Part shown: in pieces, positions 9,274-17,121 of the stretch
Position numbering within the stretch: position 1 is the stretch's first letter
Layout of the letters: every line of letters starts with the position of its first letter
DNA from: Kribbella pittospori
GTDB taxonomy: Bacteria > Actinomycetota > Actinomycetes > Propionibacteriales > Kribbellaceae
Length of the DNA: 64,000 bases
NCBI RefSeq assembly: GCF_004331465.1
Contig: NZ_SJKB01000001.1
Location: 186,001 to 250,000, forward strand
Direction of reading: 5' to 3'
Notes under the pieces: generated by a model
What the model saw: the letters and a program-made list of their open reading frames with translations, nothing else
Told to the model about the DNA's origin: nothing
Database searches by the model: none
Position numbers and translations under genes: made by a program

Positions 9274-10140
9274 ATGGAGATGTCCGACATCACACGGGCG
9301 ATCGCGGCTGCGACTTCGATCGCCGCATCGTTCGACCTCCCAGTCAACGACGCAATCGTTCTCCACAACTCGAACAAACTGGCGCTGCGGCTGACGCCCT
9401 GCGACGTCTTTGCCCGGGTCGCCCCGGTGGGAGAACAGGCGGCACAGTTCGAGATCGAGATCGCTCAACGGCTCGCCGAGGTCGGAAGCCCGGTGGGAGC
9501 CTTGGAGCCTCGGGTGGACCCGCTTGTGTACAAGCGCGATGGCTTCGCGGTGACGCTGTGGACGTACTACGAGCCCGTGACACCTCACGTCCCACCGGCC
9601 GAATACGCCAAGGCGCTCGAGCAGCTGCACGCCGGCATGCGCAAGGTTGATGTGGCGAGCCCACGGTTCACGGATCGCATCGCGGAGGCGGAGGAGATCG
9701 TTGCCAACCCGGATCTCTCGCCGAAGCTCGCCGACGCGGACCGCGTGTTCCTCAGCAGCAGACTAGGACGTCTGCACCGGGCGATCGACGACCGCGGCGC
9801 CGAAGAGCAGCTGCTCCACGGCGAGCCGCATCCAGGCAATCTGCTCAGCACGAAGAACGGCCCGTTGTTCATCGACTTCGAGACGTGCTGCCGTGGGCCT
9901 GTCGAGTTCGATCTCGCCCACGTTCCCGAGGCGGTCTGCGAGCACTACCCGGGCGTTGACCAAGTACTACTGGACGAGTGCCGGCAGCTCGTTCTCGCGA
10001 TGGTCGGAGCGTGGCGTTGGGACATTGGCGACCAGTTTCCGAACGGGAGGCGGATCGGAGAGGAATTCCTGCGCGCGCTGCGCGCGGGTCCTCCCTGGCC
10101 GACCCTCGACGCGATGGGCACGCGACTGGGCGACCTGTAG
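9274..10140 (+). CDS. Phosphotransferase, aminoglycoside phosphotransferase/choline kinase-like fold
   Basis: A 288-residue protein with the kinase-like catalytic loop LLHGEPHPGNLL (near residues 187-198) and the metal-binding IDFE (about 208-211), as in APH-type small-molecule kinases. The N-terminal lobe is short, with the LALRLTPCDVFARV strand in place of a clear ATP-Lys motif. GGAGG (9255-9259) lies 14 bases before ATG 9274; ATG 9280 is a possible alternative. Many such actinobacterial proteins have no known substrate and most are not resistance genes. No operon partner is apparent. Confidence 0.8.
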   Translation: MEMSDITRAIAAATSIAASFDLPVNDAIVLHNSNKLALRLTPCDVFARVAPVGEQAAQFEIEIAQRLAEVGSPVGALEPRVDPLVYKRDGFAVTLWTYYEPVTPHVPPAEYAKALEQLHAGMRKVDVASPRFTDRIAEAEEIVANPDLSPKLADADRVFLSSRLGRLHRAIDDRGAEEQLLHGEPHPGNLLSTKNGPLFIDFETCCRGPVEFDLAHVPEAVCEHYPGVDQVLLDECRQLVLAMVGAWRWDIGDQFPNGRRIGEEFLRALRAGPPWPTLDAMGTRLGDL

Positions 10141-10187
10141 AACTCGCCGCAACGCGAGCCACTGACGGCTGCTCGTCGTACCAGGAG

Positions 10188-11069
10188 TCAGATGAAGCTG
10201 CTGATGGCTTCGATGTACTCGGACGGCTGTTCTTCGTCGATCAGGTGACCGCTGCGGTCGAAGATCCGCAGTACGGCGTTGGGCATGCGGTCGGCGAGGT
10301 CGCGGGCCATGTCGAAGCCCACGTGGCGATCCCAGAGTCCGATCATGACCAGCGTGGGGATCGTGATCGCAGCCAGATCGTCGGCAAGGTCGGGGCGTTC
10401 GGTGCCGACCAGCGCGAGGGCCATCTCCATGTTCATCTGCGGCGCGGCAGGGTCAGGCTCGGGTATGTTGGCCGGGTCGTAGTAGAAGAACCGCGCGGCG
10501 TTCTCGCTCGACGAGATTGTCCCGATCGCGGTCAGGGTCCGCTGGATCGGATCAGTCAGGCTGTCCAGCTGAGTCCGCAGTTCTGTGCGTTCGGCCGGCG
10601 CGAGGAGCGTGTCGACGGCGTTCGGTCGCAGCGACCAAAGACCCGGGTGCAACGGACCGACGACCGGGGGAGCGTGGAAGATCAGGCGCTCGACATTGTT
10701 GGAGTAGGCAACGGCGTACTCCGCGGCGAGCAGGCAGCCGAACGAGACGCCCCACGGGATGATCCGGTCCAAGCCCAACGCCGACCTGATCTCATCGAGG
10801 TCCGCCACCAACCGCGTCATGGTGTACGTATCCGGCTCGGACGGCTTCGCCGACCGTCCGCACCCACGCTGGTCGTAGAAGATCACCGTCGAGACCTTCG
10901 CCAGCTCCTCCCCGACCGACCGCTCGACCGAGTAACAGCTCTCACCCGGCCCACCATGCACCATCACCAACGGCACCCCACCGTGATGAGCCCCCACAAC
11001 CCGAACCCAATGCTCGACCCCACCCGCCACCACACCCCGAACCCCATCACTCAACATGCCCGAGAGCAT
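10188..11069 (-). CDS. Alpha/beta hydrolase, proline iminopeptidase-like
   Basis: A 293-residue alpha/beta hydrolase with the oxyanion-hole motif HGGPGES (about residues 37-43), YDQRGCGRS, the nucleophile elbow GVSFGC, a catalytic Asp in LWDRHVG and a late GH (RSGHLI). The HGGPG plus DQRGxGxS pairing is that of prolyl iminopeptidases and related peptidases or esterases (S33). Starts at 11069 and 11057 are both possible ATGs; I use the longer. It is divergent from the leader-ORF/hydrolase unit at 11174. No secretion signal is visible, so it is probably cytoplasmic. Confidence 0.85.
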   Translation of the reverse strand: MLSGMLSDGVRGVVAGGVEHWVRVVGAHHGGVPLVMVHGGPGESCYSVERSVGEELAKVSTVIFYDQRGCGRSAKPSEPDTYTMTRLVADLDEIRSALGLDRIIPWGVSFGCLLAAEYAVAYSNNVERLIFHAPPVVGPLHPGLWSLRPNAVDTLLAPAERTELRTQLDSLTDPIQRTLTAIGTISSSENAARFFYYDPANIPEPDPAAPQMNMEMALALVGTERPDLADDLAAITIPTLVMIGLWDRHVGFDMARDLADRMPNAVLRIFDRSGHLIDEEQPSEYIEAISSFI

Positions 11070-11130
11070 ACGTCCCACCCCATGCCATCCCCGGCGAGAA
11101 AATGGTTGGGCGGGGTGAGGTGGGGGCTGG

Positions 11131-11136
11131 TAGTTT
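11131..11136 (+). promoter_or_regulatory. Putative -10 box (TAGTTT) for the leader-ORF/hydrolase transcript
   Basis: TAGTTT fits TAnnnT and would start a transcript near 11143, about 30 bases before the upstream ORF. A TTGGGC -35-like word is 19 bases upstream at 11106-11111. The assignment is weak but positionally sensible. Confidence 0.35.
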
Positions 11137-11173
11137 GCGGGGGCACGTGACACTGCTCTAGGAGGTGAGTCCC

Positions 11174-11227
11174 ATGAACCTGCATCCCATGGGTGCTCCC
11201 CGGTCGTGGTCACGGTTGGGCGACTGA
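11174..11227 (+). CDS. 17-residue leader peptide (upstream ORF) of the hydrolase gene
   Basis: ATG 11174 to TGA 11225-11227 encodes MNLHPMGAPRSWSRLGD. It has an exceptionally strong ribosome site, AGGAGGTGAG (11160-11169), much better than that of the downstream gene. Its last two sense codons (GGC GAC, 11219-11224) are exactly complementary to GTCGCC at 11235-11240, and its start region CCCATG (11171-11176) pairs with CATGGG (11188-11193). This layout is that of a translation attenuator in which ribosome position on a short ORF selects between hairpins. The inducing condition is unknown. I cannot assign the peptide to a named leader family. Confidence 0.6.
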   Translation: MNLHPMGAPRSWSRLGD

Positions 11228-11232
11228 CGTAG

Positions 11233-11280
11233 GTGTCGCCGGGAGCGCCTGAATCTGAAGGCACTTCCGAAAGGCGACAC
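11233..11280 (+). promoter_or_regulatory. Ribosome-site-sequestering hairpin with an alternative partner in the leader ORF
   Basis: GTGTCGCC (11233-11240) pairs perfectly with GGCGACAC (11273-11280), which ends 3 bases before ATG 11284 and covers the AAAGG ribosome site (11270-11274). The same 5' arm can instead pair with GGCGAC at the end of the leader ORF (11219-11224). The two pairings exclude each other, so leader translation would decide whether the hydrolase start is accessible. The pairings are seen in the sequence; the regulation is inferred. Confidence 0.6.
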
Positions 11281-11283
11281 ATC

Positions 11284-12042
11284 ATGCATTTCACTACGCA
11301 GACATCATCGAACGGCGTCATCGAACGCGACTTCGTCCTGGGCGACGTCACCGGCGTTCTCTGGTCCCCGGAATCCGGGTCCGACGGTGCGCCACTGCAC
11401 CTGATGGGGCACGGCGGCGGACTGCACAAGAAGGCGCAGGGGCTCGTGGCCCGTGCTCACTACTACGTCACCACTTGCGGTTTCACCGTGGCCGCGATCG
11501 ACGCGCCCGGGCACGGCGACCGGCCGCGGTCGGTGGAGGACGGGAAGTGGGTCACTGCTCTCCTCGAGGCTCGTGCGGCCGGTCAACCGATCGGCCCGAT
11601 CGTCATCGACTACAACTCGTCGCTGGCGGAGCGCGCCGTACCGGAATGGCAGGCGACCCTGGACGCGCTCCAGGCACTGCCCGAGATCGGTGCCGACGCG
11701 CCGGTCGGCTACAGCGGCATGACCTTGGCCAGCACGATCGGGCTGATGTGGACAGCGATCGAGCCGAGGATCAGCGCAGCGGTCTTCGGTGGGGTCTTCG
11801 TGTACGACGCCCTGACCGAGGCGGCACGGCAGATCACCGTCCCGGTCGAGTTCATCCTGCCGTGGGACGACGCGGAGATCGACCGCGAATCCGGGTTCGC
11901 CCTGTTCGACGCCTTCGCCTCCAAGGAGAAGACGTTGCACGCCAACCCGGGCGGTCATCACGAGGTTCCGTGGTTCGAGACCGAGATCTCGGGTCACTTC
12001 TTCGCCCGCCATCTGGGCCGATCCGTCCCATCGCCGGCCTGA
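11284..12042 (+). CDS. Alpha/beta hydrolase under apparent translation attenuation
   Basis: A 252-residue alpha/beta hydrolase. It has the oxyanion motif GHGGGLHKKA (about residues 40-50), a conserved DAPGHGDR loop, the nucleophile elbow GYSGMT, an acid candidate in LPWDDAE and a late His in NPGGHHEVPW. It lacks a signal peptide. It resembles dienelactone-hydrolase-type or esterase proteins; the substrate is unknown. ATG 11284 follows a weak AAAGG that lies inside a hairpin controlled by an upstream 17-codon ORF, an arrangement best known for inducible antibiotic-resistance genes. A drug-inactivating esterase is therefore a hypothesis worth testing, not an established function. A strong terminator follows. 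Confidence 0.82.
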   Translation: MHFTTQTSSNGVIERDFVLGDVTGVLWSPESGSDGAPLHLMGHGGGLHKKAQGLVARAHYYVTTCGFTVAAIDAPGHGDRPRSVEDGKWVTALLEARAAGQPIGPIVIDYNSSLAERAVPEWQATLDALQALPEIGADAPVGYSGMTLASTIGLMWTAIEPRISAAVFGGVFVYDALTEAARQITVPVEFILPWDDAEIDRESGFALFDAFASKEKTLHANPGGHHEVPWFETEISGHFFARHLGRSVPSPA

Positions 12043-12049
12043 TCTGAAG

Positions 12050-12086
12050 CTGTCGGCGGCCGGCTCATACCCCGGCCGCCGTACAG
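12050..12086 (+). terminator. Terminator hairpin after the hydrolase gene
   Basis: Perfect 10-bp stem CGGCGGCCGG (12054-12063) with 12072-12081, 8-base loop, extended by CTGT/ACAG pairing with one bulge. It lies 8 bases after the hydrolase stop codon. Confidence 0.8.
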
Positions 12087-12090
12087 CTGT

Positions 12091-12181
12091 GCTCAATCAG
12101 ACACGCACTGGGCAGGTCGCCAGTCGAACGGCGAGCAACACTGGAGGTACGGACGGCCGACTTCGCCGAACCTGATTGAGC
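12091..12181. repeat. 10-bp inverted repeat flanking a 71-base spacer
   Basis: GCTCAATCAG (12091-12100) and CTGATTGAGC (12172-12181) are perfect inverted copies in the gap between the convergent hydrolase and MFS genes. They could close a large stem-loop or mark the ends of a small remnant. I see no ORF inside. Confidence 0.5.
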
Positions 12182-12227
12182 TCACCCCCCCAGCTCCAGG
12201 ACGCGAGGCCGGCCGTCTGGTGTGTGC

Positions 12228-13448
12228 TCACTCGGACCTCGGACGGCGCCGCGGCAGGCAGAGCTGGGCGGACAGCACCCCGGCCACGCCGATCAGGATC
12301 CACAGCGCCCAGGGGCTGATCGCGTACACAGCACCGCCGATGAGCGGACCGGCGCCCGTACCGATCGTGTACGCGACGCCGTGCAGACCCTGATAGCGAC
12401 CGACCAGGTGCGGCGGAGCCAGACTGCCCAGGTACGCCTGGGAGTAGGTGCTGGTCACCATCTCGCCGAACGTCCAGATCAGCACCGTCGCCGACAACAG
12501 GACCATGTCGGTCGCGAACCCGGTCAGCGCGAGACCGACCCCCACGATCAGGTTGCCGATCGCGAGGACGTACTCCGGCCGGTACCGCGAGACCCAGCCG
12601 GTGATGGGCAGCTCCAGCACGAGCACCAGCAGACCGTTGAGCCCGATCAGGAGGCCGAAGTCGCGCGCGCTCAGACCCGCGTCGTTGACATGCAGAGGCA
12701 GACCGACGGTGGACTGGATGTAGACGAACTCGGCGACCACGGTCATCAGCAGGAATCGCACCAGCAGGCGGTCGGACAGCGCCTGTCGATATCCCACCGC
12801 GCGGTCATCCTCTTCTTCCGCATCGTCGGCCAGCACCTGGGGCGCATCCCGCAGCAGCGCCGCCACGACCACGCCGAACAGCAGGCACGCTGCGGCATTG
12901 CCGAGGAAGAGCCCCACATAGGAACTGCTCGCCAGCACACCGCCGATAACGCCGCCCAAGGCCGCGCCGATGTTCATCGCGAACCGGTACACCCCGACGG
13001 CGGCGAGCCGTTGCTGGTTGGTCGTGACGGAGTCGATCAGTACTGCGGCCGCGGCCGGCCGGTAGAGCTGCGACGTCACGCCGATGAGACCGGCCACCGC
13101 GACGATGGCCAGCAGCGGTCCGAGGAACGGCACGATCGCGGTCAGCCCGGCGGTGGTCACTGCAGACAATACGATTGTCCACCGCCGGCCGAGCTTGTCG
13201 GCGAGATAGCCACCGACGGCGTTCCCGAGCACCTTGCCCAGACCCGTCACACCGAGCACGAGCCCCGCGGCACCAGCGGAATAGCCGCGCTGAGTCAGGT
13301 AGAGCACGATGAACACGGGCAGGAAGTTGCCGACCTGGTTGACCAGGATGCCGAGACTGATGATCCACACCCGGCTGGGCAGTCCGCGCACCGCGTCGCG
13401 GAATCGCGCCTCGTCGACGCCCGGCGGGTCCGACGGCGCCGTACTCAT
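12228..13448 (-). CDS. MFS transporter, paired with an ATP-grasp ligase
   Basis: A 406-residue, about 12-helix major facilitator. The first helix begins near residue 27 (VWIISLGILVNQVGNFLPVFIVLYL). The loop 2-3 motif GGYLADKLGRRW is present (about residues 79-90), and an acidic central loop (VLADDAEEEDDRA, about 208-220) separates the two halves. It overlaps the upstream ATP-grasp gene by four bases (ATGA), so the pair is co-translated. By analogy with peptide-ligase clusters such as bacilysin, where a ligase (BacD) is next to an exporter (BacE), it is inferred to export the ligase product. Substrate and direction are not proven by sequence. Confidence 0.85.
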   Translation of the reverse strand: MSTAPSDPPGVDEARFRDAVRGLPSRVWIISLGILVNQVGNFLPVFIVLYLTQRGYSAGAAGLVLGVTGLGKVLGNAVGGYLADKLGRRWTIVLSAVTTAGLTAIVPFLGPLLAIVAVAGLIGVTSQLYRPAAAAVLIDSVTTNQQRLAAVGVYRFAMNIGAALGGVIGGVLASSSYVGLFLGNAAACLLFGVVVAALLRDAPQVLADDAEEEDDRAVGYRQALSDRLLVRFLLMTVVAEFVYIQSTVGLPLHVNDAGLSARDFGLLIGLNGLLVLVLELPITGWVSRYRPEYVLAIGNLIVGVGLALTGFATDMVLLSATVLIWTFGEMVTSTYSQAYLGSLAPPHLVGRYQGLHGVAYTIGTGAGPLIGGAVYAISPWALWILIGVAGVLSAQLCLPRRRPRSE

Positions 13449-14707
13449 GGGACGGGCTCGGTACGTACGTGGATCGCGGCGGCGAGTCGCTTGCCGTTGG
13501 CAATCGCTTCGGCCGCGGTCGCGCCGCGAGCGATGACGTGGCCGACCTTGTCCTCGTTCCAGGTCAGCGGTGGTACGTCGTCGCCCGGCTTCACGTCCAA
13601 CTGCAGATCGACGTACGCCGGGTCCGCACGGACCTCCTCGACGCCGGTCACCTCGACGACCCGTCCGGCCTCCGGTGTGATGAACCGTACGGCGGCTCCG
13701 CCCCGAGGCTCGGGTGACGTGGTCAGCGGTTCCACCAGGCCGAAGCCGACGCCCAGCGCGTAGCGCTCCATGTCGACGCCGTACGCGATCTCGGCCAGTT
13801 CATTGATCCGGTCACCGCCGATGCGGTTGTGCGATTCGACGATCCGCGGGCCGCGCGAGGTCAGCTTGACCTCGGTGTGCCCGGGACCGTTGCGCAGGCC
13901 GACCGCGTCGAGGAAGTCCGTCACCAACTGTCTGACCTCGCCGAGCGTCTCGGCCGAGAGGCCGCTCGGCTGTGAATGTCCGATCTCGACGAATCCGGTG
14001 CCGCCGACCTCTTTGTCGGTCACCGCGACGATCACATGCCGGCCATCGAACGACAGCGTCTCCACACTGATCTCCGGGCCGTCCAGGAACTCCTCCATGA
14101 GGAAATCGTGGAAAGAGTCGGCAAACGCCAGGTCGCTCGCGGTCCACTGCACGTCGTCGAGGGATCGGTACCGGTCGGCGACGACGTCCACGTCGGCCTG
14201 GTCGCGGATCCGGAACACCCCGAGGCTGCCCGATTCGCGGACCGGCTTGACGATGATCGGGAGCCCGTGCGTCTTCACGAACTCCCGGATATCTTGCCCG
14301 GACCGGCCGACCGCCGAGGCCACCGGGCTGAGATCCTTCGCGGCCAACTGCCGGCGCATCCGCCATTTGTCGAGGAGTAGCTCGACGGTTTCGACGGACT
14401 CGCCGGGGAGGCCGAGCGCCTCATTGATCCGCGCCGTCGGCAGCAGCCCGAGCTCGGACAGCGACACAGCCGCCTGGAACGGGTACGCCGCGTGCAGCGC
14501 CCGGACCAGCGGCAGGAGCCGGTCGATGTCGCCGTAATCGAGCAGCAGCGCCTGATCGACGTACGGCCAGTGGCCGCGGTCGTACTCGTTGGGGAACTGG
14601 ACGTGGACCACATCCAGGCCGAGCTCCCGGGCCTTGCGTACATGCTTCAGCTTGCCGCCGACAACCAGAACGCGAGGCCGCCCGCTCGGCACAAGTTCGT
14701 CGATCAC
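13445..14707 (-). CDS. ATP-grasp carboxylate-amine ligase (amino-acid ligase-like)
   Basis: A 420-residue ATP-grasp protein. The preATP-grasp region begins near RPRVLVVGGKLKHV. The ATP-binding Lys lies in IIVKPVRESGS (about residue 154) and the acidic hinge in FLMEEFLDGPEISVE (about 203-217). The metal-binding Glu/Asn lie in GHTEVKLTSRGPRIVESHNRIGGD (about 300-323), typical of the BacD/carnosine-synthase-like branch. These enzymes join a carboxylate to an amine through an acyl phosphate. GTG 14707 has AGGAG 7 bases upstream. The overlapping MFS gene downstream suggests a dipeptide or amide product that is exported. The product is not predictable from sequence. Confidence 0.85.
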   Translation of the reverse strand: MIDELVPSGRPRVLVVGGKLKHVRKARELGLDVVHVQFPNEYDRGHWPYVDQALLLDYGDIDRLLPLVRALHAAYPFQAAVSLSELGLLPTARINEALGLPGESVETVELLLDKWRMRRQLAAKDLSPVASAVGRSGQDIREFVKTHGLPIIVKPVRESGSLGVFRIRDQADVDVVADRYRSLDDVQWTASDLAFADSFHDFLMEEFLDGPEISVETLSFDGRHVIVAVTDKEVGGTGFVEIGHSQPSGLSAETLGEVRQLVTDFLDAVGLRNGPGHTEVKLTSRGPRIVESHNRIGGDRINELAEIAYGVDMERYALGVGFGLVEPLTTSPEPRGGAAVRFITPEAGRVVEVTGVEEVRADPAYVDLQLDVKPGDDVPPLTWNEDKVGHVIARGATAAEAIANGKRLAAAIHVRTEPVP

Positions 14708-14861
14708 CGTGGCTCCTGTCAGAGAGGATTCGTGCGACCCAAACCCTGCCCGTCTGAGGTAGCTCCCGCATATCGGAACTCCTCCCTATCCCCGATCCCC
14801 GAGCACCGCCTAGGGATCCGCCGTACGGCGCGCGACCGTCTAAGTACCCACGTCGTTCGTG

Positions 14862-14867
14862 TAGCCT
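14862..14867 (+). promoter_or_regulatory. -10 box (TAGCCT, with upstream TG) of leaderless Nudix gene
   Basis: TGTAGCCT ends six bases before GTG 14874, giving a leaderless start there. A 12-base palindrome CGCCGTACGGCG lies just upstream at 14819-14830. Confidence 0.5.
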
Positions 14868-14873
14868 CCGCGC

Positions 14874-15350
14874 GTGGTCCCGAGATCCAGCCGACTGATG
14901 ACGTCGGTCTTCCTTGTCCGCGGCGACCAGGTCCTGCTGCTGTACCGAAAAGGCTCGCGTGCGATCGCCGACTCCTGGGTAGGAATCGGCGGCCACCTCG
15001 AACCCAGCGAGATCGACGACCCCACAGCCGGCGCTCTCCGCGAGCTGCAAGAGGAGATCGGGGTACGTCCCGACCAGATCTCTGATCTCGCCCTGCGGTA
15101 CGTCGCACTCAGGGACACCGGCACCGAACTCCGCCACACCTACTACTTCACCGCAACGCTCCGGCCCGACGCCCCACTTCCCGTCGACTGCTCCGAGGGC
15201 GATCTCCACTGGTTCGACCTAACAATGGATCCCTCGGCCCTGGACATGCCGCCAACGGCCCACCTCGCCTTAACCCACTGGCTGAACCACGGCCGCCACG
15301 ACAACGAACTCCGCTTCATCACAATCACCGCAGATGGTTCATCAGGCTGA
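14874..15350 (+). CDS. Nudix hydrolase
   Basis: A 158-residue Nudix protein that would hydrolyse a nucleoside diphosphate linked to another moiety. The Nudix box is present as GHLEPSE...RELQEEIGV, but nine rather than seven residues separate the first Glu from REL, a two-residue insertion compared with the consensus. The metal-binding EE pair is intact. GTG 14874 is taken as a leaderless start, with -10 TAGCCT six bases upstream; ATG 14898 is an internal alternative. A rare TTA Leu codon is at 15270-15272. The ATP-grasp gene is divergent, sharing the upstream region. Substrate unknown. Confidence 0.85.
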   Translation: MVPRSSRLMTSVFLVRGDQVLLLYRKGSRAIADSWVGIGGHLEPSEIDDPTAGALRELQEEIGVRPDQISDLALRYVALRDTGTELRHTYYFTATLRPDAPLPVDCSEGDLHWFDLTMDPSALDMPPTAHLALTHWLNHGRHDNELRFITITADGSSG

Positions 15351-15367
15351 GGCCAACTGCGCGGCTG

Positions 15368-15907
15368 TCACTCGCCGACGAGGCCGTCGATGGATTCTCG
15401 GATGAGGTCGGCGTGGCCGTTGTGGCGGGCGTATTCCTCGATCATGTGCATGGCGATCCAGCGTGCGTTGGGCCTGGTGCCGTTTCTGCGGGGGCGGTCC
15501 GCTGGGCGGTCCAGGCCGCCGTCCGCCAAGGCCTCGGCGAGTAGATCGCGGGAGCGGGTCACTGCGGCCTGCCAGATCGCTTGCAGTTCGTCGGGGGAGT
15601 TCTCGGCGGCTGAGGTCCACTCCCAGTCGGGGTCGGCGTCGAAGTTGTCGTCGTTCCAGATGGGCTGGCGCTCGTTCCCCCGCAGGCAATAGGAGAACCA
15701 GTGGTCTTCGTAGAAGGCCACGTGCTTGAGCATCCCGCCCAGCGTCATCGTCGACACGCCCACGGTCGCCCGCAGCCCGGCCGAGTCCAGGCCGGAGCAC
15801 TTCCAGGCGAACGTCGCCCGCTGGTACTCCAGGAAGCCCACGATTGTCTCGGTCTCAGCGCCCGCAAAAGGAGGCAACGGGCGTCCATGCTCGTCCAGGC
15901 CGGTCAT
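15368..15907 (-). CDS. DinB/DUF664 family protein
   Basis: A 179-residue four-helix DinB-like protein of the DUF664 (mini-circle protein) type. Signatures are TLGGMLKHVAFYEDHWF (around residues 55-71) and NARWIAMHMIEEYARHNGHADLIRE (about 146-170). The three metal-ligand His positions are in KHVAFYEDHW and in EYARHNGHAD. Many family members act as thiol-dependent transferases (mycothiol S-transferase-like); a specific role is not known here. A TACGCT -10 box (15915-15920) ends 7 bases before ATG 15907, so the transcript is probably leaderless. Confidence 0.88.
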   Translation of the reverse strand: MTGLDEHGRPLPPFAGAETETIVGFLEYQRATFAWKCSGLDSAGLRATVGVSTMTLGGMLKHVAFYEDHWFSYCLRGNERQPIWNDDNFDADPDWEWTSAAENSPDELQAIWQAAVTRSRDLLAEALADGGLDRPADRPRRNGTRPNARWIAMHMIEEYARHNGHADLIRESIDGLVGE

Positions 15908-15928
15908 GCTCAGCAGCGTAGGCCCGCT

Positions 15929-17120
15929 TCAGGTCGTGAGGTAGGCCGGACCGAAAAAGGTGCTCAGAGCATCGGTCAGACCGTCATCAGACCCGTTGGT
16001 GGCCCAAGCCACGTAGCCGTCCGGTCGGACAAGCACTGCTGCCGGCACGCTGATCTCACCGACGCCAGGGACCGTCCACGACTCGTCGGCACAAGTGGCC
16101 GTGACACAGTCGATCCGGCGTTCCCAACCCGTCAAGGAAGGTACGTCGCAGCCGTTCAGCGTCAGCAGGATCGGACGCCCCGCAGCCAACAGTTTGTGCA
16201 CCCGACCGACTCCATCGGCGGTGACGAGGTCGGTATCGGGCACGCGGCGTCCGGCCAGCGGATGGTCGCACTTCGTGTCGTAACAGATGTCGAGCGCCGC
16301 GATCATCAGCCCGAGCCGGCGTCGTACGTCGTCAATGTCGAACAAGCCGGCGAACAACTCGCGCAACGCCTCGCTGTGCGGACCAGGACGCGACAGTGCG
16401 GTCTGCGCCCGCGTGTTGTGCAGAACCCGAGCAGCCACCGGATGCCGCTCGGTCGCGTAGCTGTCGAGCAAGTCGTCGTACGCCTCGCCGCGCAGGACAG
16501 CCGCCAGCTTCCAGCCGAGGTTCACGGCAAACGGCGATGCTGCGTGACAGGCCGATCGCTATCGCGAGGGGCGGGTGTTCCTGGCCGGCGATGCCGCGCA
16601 CATCAGCTGTGCATGCCGAAGTCGGTGCCCGCGACCTCACGAAACAACTCGCGGAAGTCCTCGAACCCAGGCTCGACCGCACGGTCGAGAACGCGGTCGT
16701 GCCGCTGCACGATCAACCGGTACCAGCCCTCCTGGAATCCCAGGACGGAGAAATCACCAGGACCGCCGCGCTGGGAGAACAGTGGACCGGCCGGAGGAGC
16801 GGTCAGCTCGACGTCGGCCAGCATGCCGGTCATGGTGGCGTCGGTTCCGTCGAAGCCGATCCCGGCCAGTTTCCGTACGGCGCTTCGTCCGCCATCGCAG
16901 CCGACCAGGTACGCGGCACGGATCCAACCGCCGTCCGGACCGTCGATCTCCACGTCGACACCAGTCGCGTCCTGGCGGAACCCGAGGACCGGAGATGCCC
17001 ACCGCACCGGTGCTCCCAGGTCGTGCTGGTCGAGTTCCCGTTCGATGTCCGCCTGCACGATGGCCAGCGTGTGCGGGTAGCGGGTGGGGAGGTCGGAGAA
17101 GTCCAGCGGCAGCCCGGCCA
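15929..17120 (-). pseudogene. FAD-dependent aromatic monooxygenase, truncated and internally inverted
   Basis: A PheA/TfdB-like FAD-binding monooxygenase in three pieces. From the right, the minus strand reads LPLDFSDLPTRYPHTLAIVQ... to ...GTDFGMHS (17120 to about 16605). The N-terminal ~100 residues with the dinucleotide-binding GxGxxG motif are missing. The C-terminal part (VNLGWKLAAVLRG... to ...GPAYLTT) runs 16525-15929. Between them the expected segment QADRYREGRVFLAGDAAHI, carrying the FAD-contact GD motif, reads on the opposite strand (about 16527-16604). A short piece has thus been inverted in place, with residues lost on both sides and a TGA in place of an Arg codon. No functional enzyme can be made. 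Confidence 0.8.
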
Positions 17121-17121
17121 G

